A stretch of 64,000 nucleotides of DNA from Corynespora cassiicola (lineage: Eukaryota; Ascomycota; Dothideomycetes; Pleosporales; Corynesporascaceae): contig JAEUWY010000008.1 of NCBI GenBank assembly GCA_022059125.1, forward strand, positions 1 through 64,000, given 5' to 3'. How positions within the stretch are numbered: position 1 is the first letter of the stretch; the number at the start of each line of letters is the position of its first letter. Position numbers and translations under genes: made by a program. Below the pieces are notes generated by a model, which was given only the letters and a program-made list of their open reading frames with translations, had not been told where the DNA came from and made no database searches. Positions 32,694 to 44,137 of the stretch are shown piece after piece.

Positions 32694-34620
32694 TTAGACA
32701 GGTAGTAGGGATGATACTTGCACACCTGATGCTACTATTATGCGCCAAAAGGCCCGTTGAATTAGATTGTTTGCATCAAGGTCATCAAATCTCAATAGCG
32801 TCTTGCACATCTCTGTAGATTGCTTGATTACTTGATGCAATGAAGACTGCGCTAGATATCCCTTTGAAGTTGATTTGATGCTCATTTCGAAATTTTGATT
32901 CGTATGTGCTATTACTTATTCACGAGACATATCGTCATACCTCATGGGGAACTGTGCGGAAACGGCCAGGCATCCTGTAGCAAGAGTGAGCCAAGACCTA
33001 GGTTTTGATGCTTTCAGCCTCATTCAATCACTCTTTCAGTTGAAACATTCTTAGAAGTGATTAGGTCATACAAGTACCTAGTTTTCCATTGCCTTCCTTG
33101 ATCGCTCATTTGTAGAGTTCCTCACTTTCTGAACTTCCCAATAATGCCTATCCGCAGATCAATCTAGCGCACAGGGTGTGATCAGCAAAGTTGTTTCCGA
33201 GTGCTACACTTGGACTTATGATCATGGAATTAATTCCGTCATCATCTAAGCCCGCTGCATGCTGTCTTCCCAGCTCTCCACTTCTACCATGTTTGTGGCG
33301 ACACGGCAACCATCCGAATTTGGAAGCTCGGGAAGAGCAAAGAAACAGGGCCAAGCGAGCTGCATGATGCTCTTGTCTCAAAAATGGCTTCTACATGGCC
33401 CTTTGAATACTATATTCCATCTTTTACCCCATGACCACCACGGGAAATGCAGCGCGTGCATAATCTAGCCTCTCCCATGCATCACAGTTTCGGCATCCAA
33501 TCGCAATGCCCGGAAGACATGCTCCCAGATCTTCTTTATGCCGCAGTCGATATATTGCTTTATGGAAGCTTGTGTGCTTGCCAGGGGCGTATCTTTGATG
33601 TTTCTCGCCTGCATCGTTCCGAGCGAGGCTTCGAGGATCGTCTGCCATGGTGCGAAAGCTCACAAATCCGCTTCCTGTGACAACAATTGCATGAGGGGCA
33701 GCTCGAATAGCTTGGTACGCTCATATCCTTGTTACCCAGACTAGTACACTTTGGCACTGCATGATGCAGAAGCCCATGACATTTCACTTCCGAGGCTCAC
33801 AGTCCTTGCGACTTTACCAGATTTGTAGAATTCAGCTTCGACCAGAGCGCATCAAATATCACGACATAAGTGGCCAGACTATATATGACACTTGTGAAAG
33901 TGATAAAAATGGCTTCAAATCTCCTTTCTAAAGACTGAGCGCATTGTCTTCCATCGATTACAAGCCTTTGGGTTCACAGCCAAAGCCTACCTAGCAGCTT
34001 AACCCTGCCCAATATCTGCTGCAATAAGCTCTTGTTCAAGCCGCGGTTGTCATTATCCGTCCCATGTTCCTGGAACTACGCATGCAGCAACGCCAATATT
34101 TTTTCGATGGGATTCGTGCAAAGACAGTCTTATTCGTCGACACCGGGGGTCCCCAGTTTGTTGACGAAATCCTGGATGCGCCCTATGATGATTCATAACC
34201 CGTTTAATGCTGCCGCTATCAGTTACACTAGATTAGAATTGGAGTGATACGAGCCGGTCTAGCGCGGTACTTGGAAGGAGCTCTAGGCCATTGCAAAATT
34301 CGTCGAGCTCTTTCTCAGTTGAGAATTAGAGCTCGCCCGTCCAAATGGGCCATGCAAACCGGTCGGGGAAGTCCTTGTTAAACAGTCAATATCTTCTGGC
34401 TTGTTTGTTCGCCTGTTGCTTCTTGATCTTTCTGAATCCCTGCAGAGGATTTAGTAGCGACGTCAGATCGTATGGTGCCTTATTTTGGGGGAGTTGGGGT
34501 CGATTGTCAAGTTCTGGGTCGAAATCACTCGGCCATTCTTTTCAGCCCAGCCGATGTTTAACTCTCTATATTGTACAACTGTGTCTGGCTGGTGTGGCAT
34601 CTTGCTCATGTATGGATAGC
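32694..34620 (-). pseudogene. Probable relic of an unidentified gene
   Basis: This stretch has normal base composition and translates on the minus strand into protein-like segments, but each is cut by stops or frame changes: ELDEFCNGLELLPSTALDRL near 34,300, AIVVTGSGFVSFRTMADDPR near 33,690, IKQYIDCGIKKIWEHVFRAL near 33,545, and a 63-aa frame with QSTEMCKTLLRFDDLDANNL at 32,694-32,885. I do not recognise the family. A heavily spliced live gene cannot be excluded. Confidence 0.3.
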
Positions 34621-34977
34621 AGACAATAGCCACACTTCCCGAGATAATACCGGGGGCGGGTAAAATGCGGTTGGATAACTTAGAAGTCAGATGCTTCTGT
34701 TAAACACTACTTTGGACGTTCTTTATTCTGTGCTCTTTTTCTGTGTGGGGACGAGGCTGGTCAACAAATGCGACACGATTCAAACCATGGCCGTCAAGCT
34801 TATTCTGATTATTTATTGAATAATGCATGCTATGTTCAACAATAATGTGCGGTGCAGAGACCAACTATATACAAGAAATGCTAGGGTATAGCTTAGGTTA
34901 CGGGCGTAGGTGCCGAACATTACAAAGAGATAATCCACACATGTACATCATTGTCCACCTAGCATCGTGAGATACGT

Positions 34978-36924
34978 CTAAGCTGCTGACTGGGTAGAGT
35001 TGAGCTGGCTCAGGATAACATCTGCCGCCTTCTCGGCAACCATGTACGTCGACACAGCGGTAAAAGTGCCGGGAATGCGCGGGTAAACCGAAGCGTCAAC
35101 AACACGCAGACCAGTGGTACCGCGAACCCGGAAGCTGGAGTCGAGGACGGCGTTAGGGTCGTCGTCGGCACCGATGGGGCACGTCGAAGAAGCGTGGTGG
35201 CCCCAGGCGCTGTCCTTGACGTAGTTACCAACGGCCTCGTCAGAGGTCACATCGGCTCCAGGGAGAACCTCCTCAATGGGAACAAGCTGGCGCTTGAAGG
35301 CATCGCGAGCGAGAGCCACAGCTTCAGTCATGGCCTGGACATCGGCCTCGTAGTCGCCCCTACCAGTGTCGAAGTAGTTGTAGGTAATCGCAGGCATATC
35401 GAGAGGGTCGGACGACTGGAGGGTAACGGTACCGGCAGTGTTGCGAGGGTGCGCCTTAAGGATAGCCCAGGTGAACCAATCGTGCTCAGAGGTAGCGTTG
35501 TAGCTGTAGTTGGGGAAGTAGCCACGGAAGTTGACGGGGCCACCGAAAGCGAAAATGTCGAACTCATCGATCTGGGTGGTGGTGCTCTTGTAAAACATGG
35601 CAGCTCCAAGACCGGGCGAAGAGTAAATTCCACGATCACCGAGGACAGAATTATTCCATCGCTCGAGACACTCATCGGCGTCGCTGTTGTCGAAGGTGCA
35701 TCCGTCCAAAGCGCTGAAGTTGCTGGGAGCTTTACCCTGGACCGAGATTTCGTAGTGGTCCTGGAGGTTGGTTCCAACACCCGGGAGGTCAACAACAACA
35801 GGAATGTCGAACTGTGCAAGCTCGTCGGCAGGTCCAACACCACTGAGCTTGAGCAATTGAGGAGAGTTGTAGGTTCCACCGGCGACAATGACTTCGCGCG
35901 AAGCGGTAGCGGAACCGGGCGTTCCAGATGTGCCAGTGTTCTTAGGGCTAGCCTTGTACAGGTACTGACCGTCGAGGAACTCGACTCCAGTAGCACGGGG
36001 AGGGGTAACGGTCTCGTCGAATGTAACCTTGGTCACATGGCAGTTTAGTCTGACGTCGAGAGGGAACCTCTTGCTGCCATCCTCGTTCTTCGCATCGCGG
36101 ACGGCAACCACAAACTCCCTGGAACCAGTGCGGTGGGCATCATCGGTCGACAAGGGGATCTGGTAGTATGCAGGCTGGCTGTCGCGGGTGGCGGAATCTG
36201 CGTTGGCGTCTCCGGCAAGTAGGGTTCCCAGATTGATGACGGAATTGGTTTCATTGCCCAGAGCAAAGGCACCTCCCGTAATCATGCTAAGCAGCTGTGG
36301 GTCGGCGAGAACGAAGCTGAGGGGAGCTTGCTCGGTAGTAAGCCATCCGTCATAACCGTGGCCACTGGCGCCAGGGAGAAGGTAGTTGTTCTTCTCCAAT
36401 TTGGTGAAGTAACGGCGCATGTTCTCCGCTGACCAGGAAGAATCGCCGGTAAGCTGTGCAATATATTCGAAGTCGGATTGATGAGGGTAAACTGCGATCA
36501 AGGCGTTGTGGGCGGTGCAACCTCCCAAGCTACCGGTGCGAGGGTACAATGTTCCCTTCATGGTAGAACCCTCTGGAGGGCTGAGGCCGGTGTATTCGCC
36601 ACCATCTGGGGTCTCGTAGGTGGTCTTGAAATCGCGGGCTTGTCTTTCATCGTCTGCGTAGTGGCGGACGAAGAAGTTCCAGGCTAGGCTGGGGTCTTCG
36701 GAGACCCTAGCGTTGTAGGCCGGAACAGTGTAGTTGACGTTGGCGGCCTGGTCATCACCGGCCTCGATGAGGAGAGTCTTGTGGCCAGCGAGAGCTAGTC
36801 GTGCAGCAAGTGGACCACCACCTGCACCAGATCCGACAACCACATACTCGTAACCGGTCAGGTCAACGGCAAATGCCAGGGAGGCAAATGCCGCGGCAGA
36901 TCCAAACAATCGTTGAAACAGCAT
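34978..36924 (-). CDS. Secreted GMC oxidoreductase
   Basis: 648 aa, single exon. Flavoenzyme of the glucose-methanol-choline family, likely oxidising an alcohol or sugar with reduction of oxygen or quinone outside the cell. A signal peptide is evident (residues 1-19, MLFQRLFGSAAAFASLAFA). FAD-binding GxGxxG follows (VVGSGAGGGPLAARLA), then the GMC signature region (RTGSLGGCTAHNALI) and, near the C-terminus, AWGHHASSTCPIG carrying the catalytic His and VVDASVYPRIPGTFTA. Length is normal for the family. Codon use is much more GC-rich than the surrounding repeats. The substrate cannot be told; aryl-alcohol or glucose oxidase-like (AA3) enzymes are the nearest guess. Confidence 0.93.
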   Translation of the reverse strand: MLFQRLFGSAAAFASLAFAVDLTGYEYVVVGSGAGGGPLAARLALAGHKTLLIEAGDDQAANVNYTVPAYNARVSEDPSLAWNFFVRHYADDERQARDFKTTYETPDGGEYTGLSPPEGSTMKGTLYPRTGSLGGCTAHNALIAVYPHQSDFEYIAQLTGDSSWSAENMRRYFTKLEKNNYLLPGASGHGYDGWLTTEQAPLSFVLADPQLLSMITGGAFALGNETNSVINLGTLLAGDANADSATRDSQPAYYQIPLSTDDAHRTGSREFVVAVRDAKNEDGSKRFPLDVRLNCHVTKVTFDETVTPPRATGVEFLDGQYLYKASPKNTGTSGTPGSATASREVIVAGGTYNSPQLLKLSGVGPADELAQFDIPVVVDLPGVGTNLQDHYEISVQGKAPSNFSALDGCTFDNSDADECLERWNNSVLGDRGIYSSPGLGAAMFYKSTTTQIDEFDIFAFGGPVNFRGYFPNYSYNATSEHDWFTWAILKAHPRNTAGTVTLQSSDPLDMPAITYNYFDTGRGDYEADVQAMTEAVALARDAFKRQLVPIEEVLPGADVTSDEAVGNYVKDSAWGHHASSTCPIGADDDPNAVLDSSFRVRGTTGLRVVDASVYPRIPGTFTAVSTYMVAEKAADVILSQLNSTQSAA

Positions 36925-38555
36925 GTTGAGGTGGTTGCAGGGACACTAAATCCATGCTTGTCAGTCACATCTGGGCAAACATGGGTTGTGGAACGTACAT
37001 ATGCCTGGGTATTCCTACTGGTGATAGCCTAGGAAAGTGCCTGCTTCTACGAGGGGTGATAGCGGCATCACTCTTTATACCAGCTCGCTCTTTCCAGTAC
37101 CCCTCTTTTCGAGTAGGCAAGCCCCTTTCCCATTTGCTTTGTCGGTCACTGAAATTTTAAGTGCATAGTGGACTAAACGGTGCTCTCGCCCGTCTTGGAA
37201 GGTCACCGAAGTTGCCATCGTCGCCCTAGTCAATTGTCATCATCGACCTTGGCCACCCTCTATGACTAGCGCATGGGAGTGAGCGTTAAGCTACCCCGCA
37301 GTCGAATTTCATCAAAAACGACGATTGGTTGCCTTTGTATCGGTGTTTTTTCTATCGAATCTGCACCTGTATTGTGAGCGAATCCTTCGATTTGCGATGC
37401 AGATGGGTTCCGCGGATGACGTTCGCCACATCCAAACAGGTCGGGTCCCCGGGCGGACAATTCCCATGCATAGGGATTGGGGGTCGACTGGCATAGGCAC
37501 GTTCCTGATTCTGATCGGCACCCGTACGTGTTCTCCAAACCGAGGACGCGGGCAGAACCGCTTCGAGGCTGATGTTTCGGCGATTTGACGTTTTTGCGCT
37601 TCTGCTCCGCACCCTAAGTGCCGCGCCGAAGTGCGACCGACCAAAGCAGAAGGTGATGTTCGCGAGGCGCGAATGCTTGCACCGATCTTCTAGGGCCTGC
37701 ACTGAACCTGCGTTAGGGCGTCCATGTGCATGACAGCCTCTAGAGGGGAAACACGGCAAAGTACCACATTTCATCTCTGGGATGCGATGAGTACTGGGAA
37801 ACGCCAAGCTGCTTTGTGGCTCTTCTAGGCGCAATTTTTATGTGGGTTGACACAGTGTTTTTCTGGTCATTGCGATGGGCGGGCGTTACGGGAGGCGACG
37901 TTGAGTGGACGGGTTGGGAGTGCGGAGTGCGGCGGACGGCTGATGGTCCCTAGTGTGAATCCAAGGCTTTCTCCTGCCCAGGCCAGCTTGGTTACGCCCA
38001 GGTACCCATGTGGGGAGCCAGAAAAACCCGATCCATCAAGCCAACCCAGGGCATTCCGCGGTCGCCGCCCCCCGACCGTTCCTGCAATGCGGAGCAAATC
38101 CTTTTGCAGATGCTACCGAGGCGTTCGACCCGGCTGGTATCGCCCAAATCAATAAGGGGGGGCAGCCTTGACTCGAGACATTCGACAGCGACGGCATCAG
38201 GCGGGAGGCACCTCTAGTGTCATGGTCTCGGGTCTGCAGGGACGGTAAGGGGCACAAACGAAACATCAGTGCCTCTCGGGTCTCGACCCAAGCTCCAAGG
38301 GAAGGCTAATTCCGCACCTATATGCGGACATGATGGCTATCACGCGATCGCTGCGTTCGCTAATGCTCTTAACAGCTGGGGTGGGTTAAGAGTTGCTCCT
38401 GAAACGGACGGCACACCGTCAAGACCAGTTCCAGAGTCCCACATGCACGTGGCAACCTGTCTTTAGCCGGTGATTCGCTTCCCATAAGTTTATCGTTGGC
38501 TCCTCATCTGAGATGAGTCGATTCTTCGCGCTACTCCACTTCAATCGAGAGCATC
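36925..38555. other. Long intergenic region
   Basis: About 1.6 kb of normal composition between two divergent genes. Overlapping frames of 60-160 codons occur on both strands around 37,260-38,470 but have no domain, signal peptide or splice pattern that convinces me. Confidence 0.4.
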
Positions 38556-39918
38556 ATGGCCTCTGATATTCCAAATCGAGGACCGGAGCTCCTCGGCGTT
38601 GACGCAGCGTTTGTGGCCATGGCCATCGTCGCTAATGCGCTGAGGTGCTTTGTACGTGTCAGGATGGTGAAGGCCTTTGGTGTTGATGACTGGCTTATGG
38701 CTATTGCCACGGTAAGTTTCCCTATCCTGATTCTTGCTCAATCATCAGCTAAAACCACAGCTCTCATTCATCGGATATTCAACTTCGTCTATTCTGGGAG
38801 TCCATTATGGAACTGGTCGGCACCATCGGGATCTGGAACCAATAAACGTCCAAAAGGGTTCCAATTGTTGGTGGTTCTGCTACCTCTTCTATTGCACGAC
38901 AATGATCACTTCCAAGATTTCAATCGGATTCTTTCTCCTGCGCATCTCCGTTCGCAAACTACATTCTTGGATCATCTACGCAGCCATGTTCATTTCGGTC
39001 GTGGCCGGAATCGTCTTCTTCTTCGTTACCCTTTTCCAGTGCCACCCTATCCGCTATTTTTGGACACGCTACAATGGTGCTTCGGGAACCTGCATCAACG
39101 TCGAGGTTATCGTTGGCCTTGCCTATCTTTACAGCGTCTTCAGCATCATCTCGGATTTCACTTTTGCCATCATCCCTGCTTTCCTTGTTTGGAACTTGCA
39201 ACTGAAGAGGAGGACGAAGATCGCATTATTACCCCTTCTCACAATGGGTTGCGTGTAAGACAGCCTAGTACGCTCTGATATTCAACTCTGACCATCAACT
39301 CAGTGCCAGCTCTGCCGTAGTTGCCCGTCTTCCATACTTGGTGAGGCTTAGAAATCCAGATGACTTCCTCTGTAAGATTCACCAGCAACCAATTATTCGT
39401 CCTGATCTAATGTTTTGACAGGGGAAACCTTGGACGTTGCCATTTGGAGTACCGTGGAACAAGGACTTGCGATCACGGCAGGATCCCTTGCCACTCTCCG
39501 CCCGCTTTTCAATCTCGCAGCCCATCGGCTGGGTCTTACTACTGCACCTTCTAGGATGCGTCCGTCTGGTTACGGCGGCTATGGCGGAGCATCGCCAGCA
39601 GCAAGTCGCGTTCTCGAGAGTCGGCGCAAACAGAGCCAAAGCGAGCTGAACACGTTCAAGCTGTCCACCCAGGTCGAGGCACGTGGCTCTGACGAAATAA
39701 AACAAGAGGAGGTCGACGTTACCATCAAGTCGCCTAGCTGGTACCAAACAGGATTTCACAAGTCCAGACGCAACTCATCAGTCGCCATGAAGAAGCTCAC
39801 CGGCGACAGCGAAAGCGAAAAAAGCCTCCACGGGCGGAGTTCAAAGGAAAGCCTAGACAACGACGGTATGGCGATCATGGTACAAAAGAGTTTCTTCGTT
39901 ACGGACGAGCGCAGCTAG
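38556..39918 (+). CDS. Fungal rhodopsin-like seven-helix integral membrane protein
   Basis: Exons 38556-38711, 38761-39254, 39304-39371 and 39422-39918 join in frame to 404 aa; the first three introns are 49-50 bp. The N-terminal about 290 residues contain hydrophobic helices with motifs of the fungal rhodopsin-domain family (Pth11/SAT4-like): ALRCFVRVRMVKAFGVDDWL, ISIGFFLLRISVRK, CHPIRYFWTRY, and near the end DVAIWSTVEQGLAITAGSLA. A cytosolic Ser/Arg-rich tail follows. No CFEM domain precedes it. Members are plasma-membrane proteins; some (Pth11) act as G-protein-coupled receptor-like sensors. The ligand cannot be inferred. Confidence 0.88.
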
Positions 39919-42162
39919 GCGGCAACTCGACGATGAGAATCACGACCATCTTTGTCACTCTGTAATCTTAATAACGCCGGATATGCTCCGAGTACCAGGT
40001 CGGTTGCAGCCAAGGTACACGACGCGCACGTCGCGATCGCCATTCCTTCACACAAAAGGGGACTTTTGGCACGTTTTCGACACGGGCCTTACCCGTCCGG
40101 TACCCACAACTATATTCTTTTTGTTCTTAGCCATTTAGTCACGTAAGTGGTCCACGAGTAGACGCCTCCGTACGAATACTAATGAAGGCGCAGGCTGGCG
40201 CATCAAGATAATTATTTATACTATTCTTCTATTTTGATGATCTCGAACATTCTCATTTACTGAACTGAATCGTGATGCCGTCCCGTGTGATCAACAGACA
40301 GCCTTGGGCCTTTTCCGCGTCCATCCGAACCCTGTGTCGGTTGGGCCACAGTGCAGGCTGTGAGACCAGGACCCTTCCCAACACTGACAATCCCCGCATG
40401 CTCCCATAAACGTGGCAATCCCCACAGATTGCATAACAGCCTTGTTCCCTTTGCACATCCACGAGTGTTCATCAGTGACCTTGACTGTTTTTTTTTTTGG
40501 AAAGCCTTCACAATGTTTCACCGCTTCTTCAATCATGAATCGGCCATGCTGACTTTGCGCACGTGATTGAATCTGACATTCATTGATGTCATCCGTGTTT
40601 GAGATCAATCAAGGATCAGTTTGAAATATAAGTCGCTCGTCTGGAATCCAACGCCAAAGCAAGTATAGCTCGTCCTTTGTGTGTTTGACGGGCATCATGG
40701 GGGTTGAAGCTCGCAAGGCCCGATAGCCACGTGCTTTCGACCATTGAGTGATCTAGGCTTTGCGATAGCGAGGCTTCGATTGTTCCTGCTCTCAGATCAA
40801 TCATGTCCGCGGACGCAAGATAATATTAATGTTCTTCACGATGCCGAGCATTGAGCTATTTGTCATGAGTCAAGGCCTCACGCCAAAGGGCAACGATACC
40901 AATTTTACTAGCTGGCGAAGGAATGCACGACTACGTCCTTGCAATGACGGTCTCAGCTATGCGGATTTCAATATCCACTCTGCGGGTCAGTCTGACTATC
41001 GAGCGTGACTATGGGAATGGTATTTGGAATCTACCCTCAACAAGAAAACGGCCCAGCACCCAGGAGGGAGCTAGAAGCGCGCCATTAGCCCAGACCCCCA
41101 CACCCCCACCAATCCACTCACGGCCCTTGAGTAATGGCTGCTAGTCTGCGAACGGCACACAGCCGATAGTCCCGTGTTCCAGAGCCGATGTCTTGAACTC
41201 GCCCACGATTTGACCGTTGCCACTGACATACCCGAGCTTCAAGCTATGGGAGCTCCATATGGCTTCTTTCATTTAGTAAAGCAGCGGCTAACAACTGTTG
41301 CGACGTCTTCATACGCCATTACCCGAAGTCTTTCGGAGACAGCCGCCATTTACCCCACTACCAATGGAAGACCAGCGTTCCTTGCGTACATCTATGATTG
41401 CAGCCTTTCAAACCCAGTCACCAGTACACCAGGTAGGGAGAAGGTATCCGAGCCAAGATACTTGACCAACGTCGCCCATTGTCCGTTCAGCTACCCACAA
41501 CGAACGGGCTTAACAAAAATTTTCAGCCCTCAGACCCTCAAAGACGGTGACGTCCACCCCCTGAACAACTTGAAGAACCCGCTTTGAGCCTCTTGCCACC
41601 ACCCTGGCAGTAGCGTCAAAAATCTCACGAGTCCCCTGTTTGCTTTTCCTGTGTCTTCCATTTGTGGACGTTGCTGCAGCTTCTCATGCACGCCCCTGCA
41701 TCGAAATTTTAACACACGTGGAGTGGAGTATCGATCTGCGATCCATGCCATACCAAACCAGCCGGCATACCCTTTGCCCATGACCTGTGCAGCTTCGAAA
41801 GTTACGATAGACGGCCTGCCGACAGCCAGGAGTGCGGGAATACGTGATCTCTTCTTCGGTGTTCTGCCCTCTCTAAGCCTTTTCACCACGTGGTTCTATT
41901 CTGCTTTAGAGTTTGGACACGCGACCGACAAGCATATACGCGCAAGCTTCGCTAGCATGATAATCGGGATGATATCGATAATGGGTGTCAAGTCCCCTGG
42001 GTCTATTATAGCGCACCCGTTCTTGCCAATCACTGGAACCCTATGTCTTGCTGCACAAGCGTCGACTAATGATTATGAAAGCATGACCATCACTGTGGAG
42101 AACAGTGGCTGGTATGTTGGAGAGATCGAGCCAAATACAATCGAACGGCGATGTCATCAACT
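39919..42162. other. Long intergenic region
   Basis: About 2.2 kb without a convincing gene. Frames at 41,174-41,587 (+), 41,530-41,889 (-), 41,651-42,262 (+) and 40,291-40,608 (-) overlap one another and lack domains. An isolated TTACCCCACTACC occurs at about 41,350. Confidence 0.35.
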
Positions 42163-43311
42163 TCAATTGACAGGATGCAGCAATTCCTCGCCATCGATGA
42201 ACCGCTCGAGATTTTCTGCTGTCTCTTCGTACCATGTCCGCAGTGTCCCTTCCTCTACATAACCCATGTGAGGTGTCAGGAGCACTCTGCTCTTACCCGG
42301 CTCGTCCCAGTTCTCATATCTCCACGGGCTATCAGCAGGCAGAGGTTCGATGTCAAAGACATCCAAGGCGGCGCCTCGAATATCCCCTCTTCGAAGCGTG
42401 GCAAGAAGTGCCGCCTCGTCAATCAATGGACCCCTGGAGGTGTTGATGAGGAGGGCAGAGTCTTTCATCCAACCCAGTTCATGCGCGCCCACGATGCCCC
42501 TCGACCGTGCGCTCAACACGTAATGCAAACTGATCACATCCGAAGATCGGAATAACTCTTCCTTGCTCAAAACCTGAAACGTCTTCTCGTTCTCGCCCAC
42601 GATGCCTCCGCCTGTCACGGGTAGTCCGACCTCCTCTGCAAGCTGGTCTGCCCTCTGTTGCGTGAGATTGGCGCTCCAACATACGATCTTCATACCCCAA
42701 GCCAGCAATCCCACGCGCGCAACCAGAGCACCTATCCGCCCAAAGCCAACGAGGCCGAGCGTCTTCCCTTGCAACCCGATAGCGAGTTCCGTCTGCCACG
42801 CGGGCGCGACCCCCTTGCCCTTGAGAACCGCGTCATCCGCAGCGACATTTCTTGCGAGGGCTAAGATCAGAGCCCATGCATGCTGCGTCGTGGGGTGCCC
42901 GCCGCCCTTCTTGATGTCTATTCTCACACGAGCCGAAGGCCCGCTGCCCTTTCCATCTGCTCTGCCCTTGCCGGGCGCAGCGTGTACCCGTATTCCCAAT
43001 TCCTTCGCAGCTTTGAGATCGAATGTTTCGAACTGTGTGCCAGTTGCCAGTATCAGCTTAAGGTTCGGCAATTGACGAAGTAGCTCGCTGGGAAAGGGGG
43101 TGCGCTCGCGCATCGTGGACAAGACGGAGAAGGGCTTTAGGCGGTCGACGAGGGCTCTGCGTTGAGCATCAGTGGTCTTTGGGTGCGTATAAGCTGGCAG
43201 TGTGTCATTGAATGTCGTGATGTCCACCTTGGACGCCTCGATCCCCGAAAAGTACTGCCGTGCGATATTGTGGTAGTCGTCAAGTATGCCAACTTTGATC
43301 GGAGACGCCAT
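42163..43311 (-). CDS. D-isomer-specific 2-hydroxyacid dehydrogenase
   Basis: NAD(P)-dependent reduction of 2-oxo acids to D-2-hydroxy acids. 382 aa from the ATG at 43,311; an upstream ATG at 43,389 adds 26 residues (MSGRLLRGSRV...) that could be a mitochondrial leader. The Rossmann motif is GLVGFGRIGALVA. Catalytic residues of the family are in place: Arg in NTSRGPLIDE, Glu in VFDIEPLP and His in LTPHMGYVEEG. An insertion rich in Gly/Lys (GKGRADGKGSG) before HAWALILALARN is unusual. The gene has high GC and no intron. Confidence 0.9.
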   Translation of the reverse strand: MASPIKVGILDDYHNIARQYFSGIEASKVDITTFNDTLPAYTHPKTTDAQRRALVDRLKPFSVLSTMRERTPFPSELLRQLPNLKLILATGTQFETFDLKAAKELGIRVHAAPGKGRADGKGSGPSARVRIDIKKGGGHPTTQHAWALILALARNVAADDAVLKGKGVAPAWQTELAIGLQGKTLGLVGFGRIGALVARVGLLAWGMKIVCWSANLTQQRADQLAEEVGLPVTGGGIVGENEKTFQVLSKEELFRSSDVISLHYVLSARSRGIVGAHELGWMKDSALLINTSRGPLIDEAALLATLRRGDIRGAALDVFDIEPLPADSPWRYENWDEPGKSRVLLTPHMGYVEEGTLRTWYEETAENLERFIDGEELLHPVN

Positions 43312-43389
43312 CTTCTGGGTAGCTGATAAGTTCAACGGCTGAAAGTGAGACTCAAGGACTCGAGATCCTCGGAGCAATCGGCCGGACAT

Positions 43390-44137
43390 ATCGTGGGGAT
43401 TAGGTCACTTTAGTTGGGTGGCCCCGCCATTAGAAGGGAGGATTGCGAATGAGGGGCTACCGAGGATGAACAAAGAGCATCGCGCCATCCGAAGTCCATC
43501 ATGCCCATCGTCAGATATACACTCGTGAGAGTTAGTCGGCTATGGTATCCTCATCAATGCGATTGACTGGATAATTGATGTGAATTGGTGCGGAAAAGCG
43601 AATGCGATGAGTGGAAAACCTGACCTTGCCGAAATCTGTGCCGGAAGGTGATGACTCAGCGTTCTCCGTCTCAGCTCATCACCCACGAGTAGATTTCTTT
43701 GTCTGCATCAAAGTGCTGAACCAGTCACCCGGCAGTACCTGCCAAATTACCTTATAAAGCTAGGATTTGGCTGTCGTCCAGTAACCTTGAATTGGATATT
43801 GATGTGTTGTTTGTTACAAACATCACTCAAGATTGATTTGACATCCCAGCATCAACTGCGACAAAACATTTTGCCCTATCTGAAAACCTGTGGAAAGGCA
43901 TCAATATGTGCTGGGGTGAACACAAAATCAATGGCGCTGTGGCGGTACGGTGCACGTCGGGCTAGTTAGTTGTGAACCAGGACTTGCGGATCCATATGAG
44001 GCTACGATAAATCAATAAACGCAACTGCTGGTGTATGGGTATTTTAGAACACCCAAGCAGTCGTGTACAAACTGAGGTGCTCCATCGAACCATTGGAAGG
44101 AGGGCCATCCTGATTTGTCAGCCTTTACCCCTCACTA
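43390..44137. promoter_or_regulatory. Upstream region of the dehydrogenase
   Basis: Normal-composition intergenic DNA ending at the transposon at 44,138. No gene or motif I can support beyond its position as promoter. Confidence 0.3.

Noticed and set aside
37266..38470. Several overlapping frames of 60-160 codons in GC-normal DNA
   Set aside because: They overlap each other on both strands, with arginine/serine-rich translations typical of non-coding frames; no recognisable domain.
40253..42262. Frames of 105-203 codons upstream of the dehydrogenase
   Set aside because: Mutually overlapping and featureless; the 203-codon frame ends inside the real dehydrogenase gene on the other strand.
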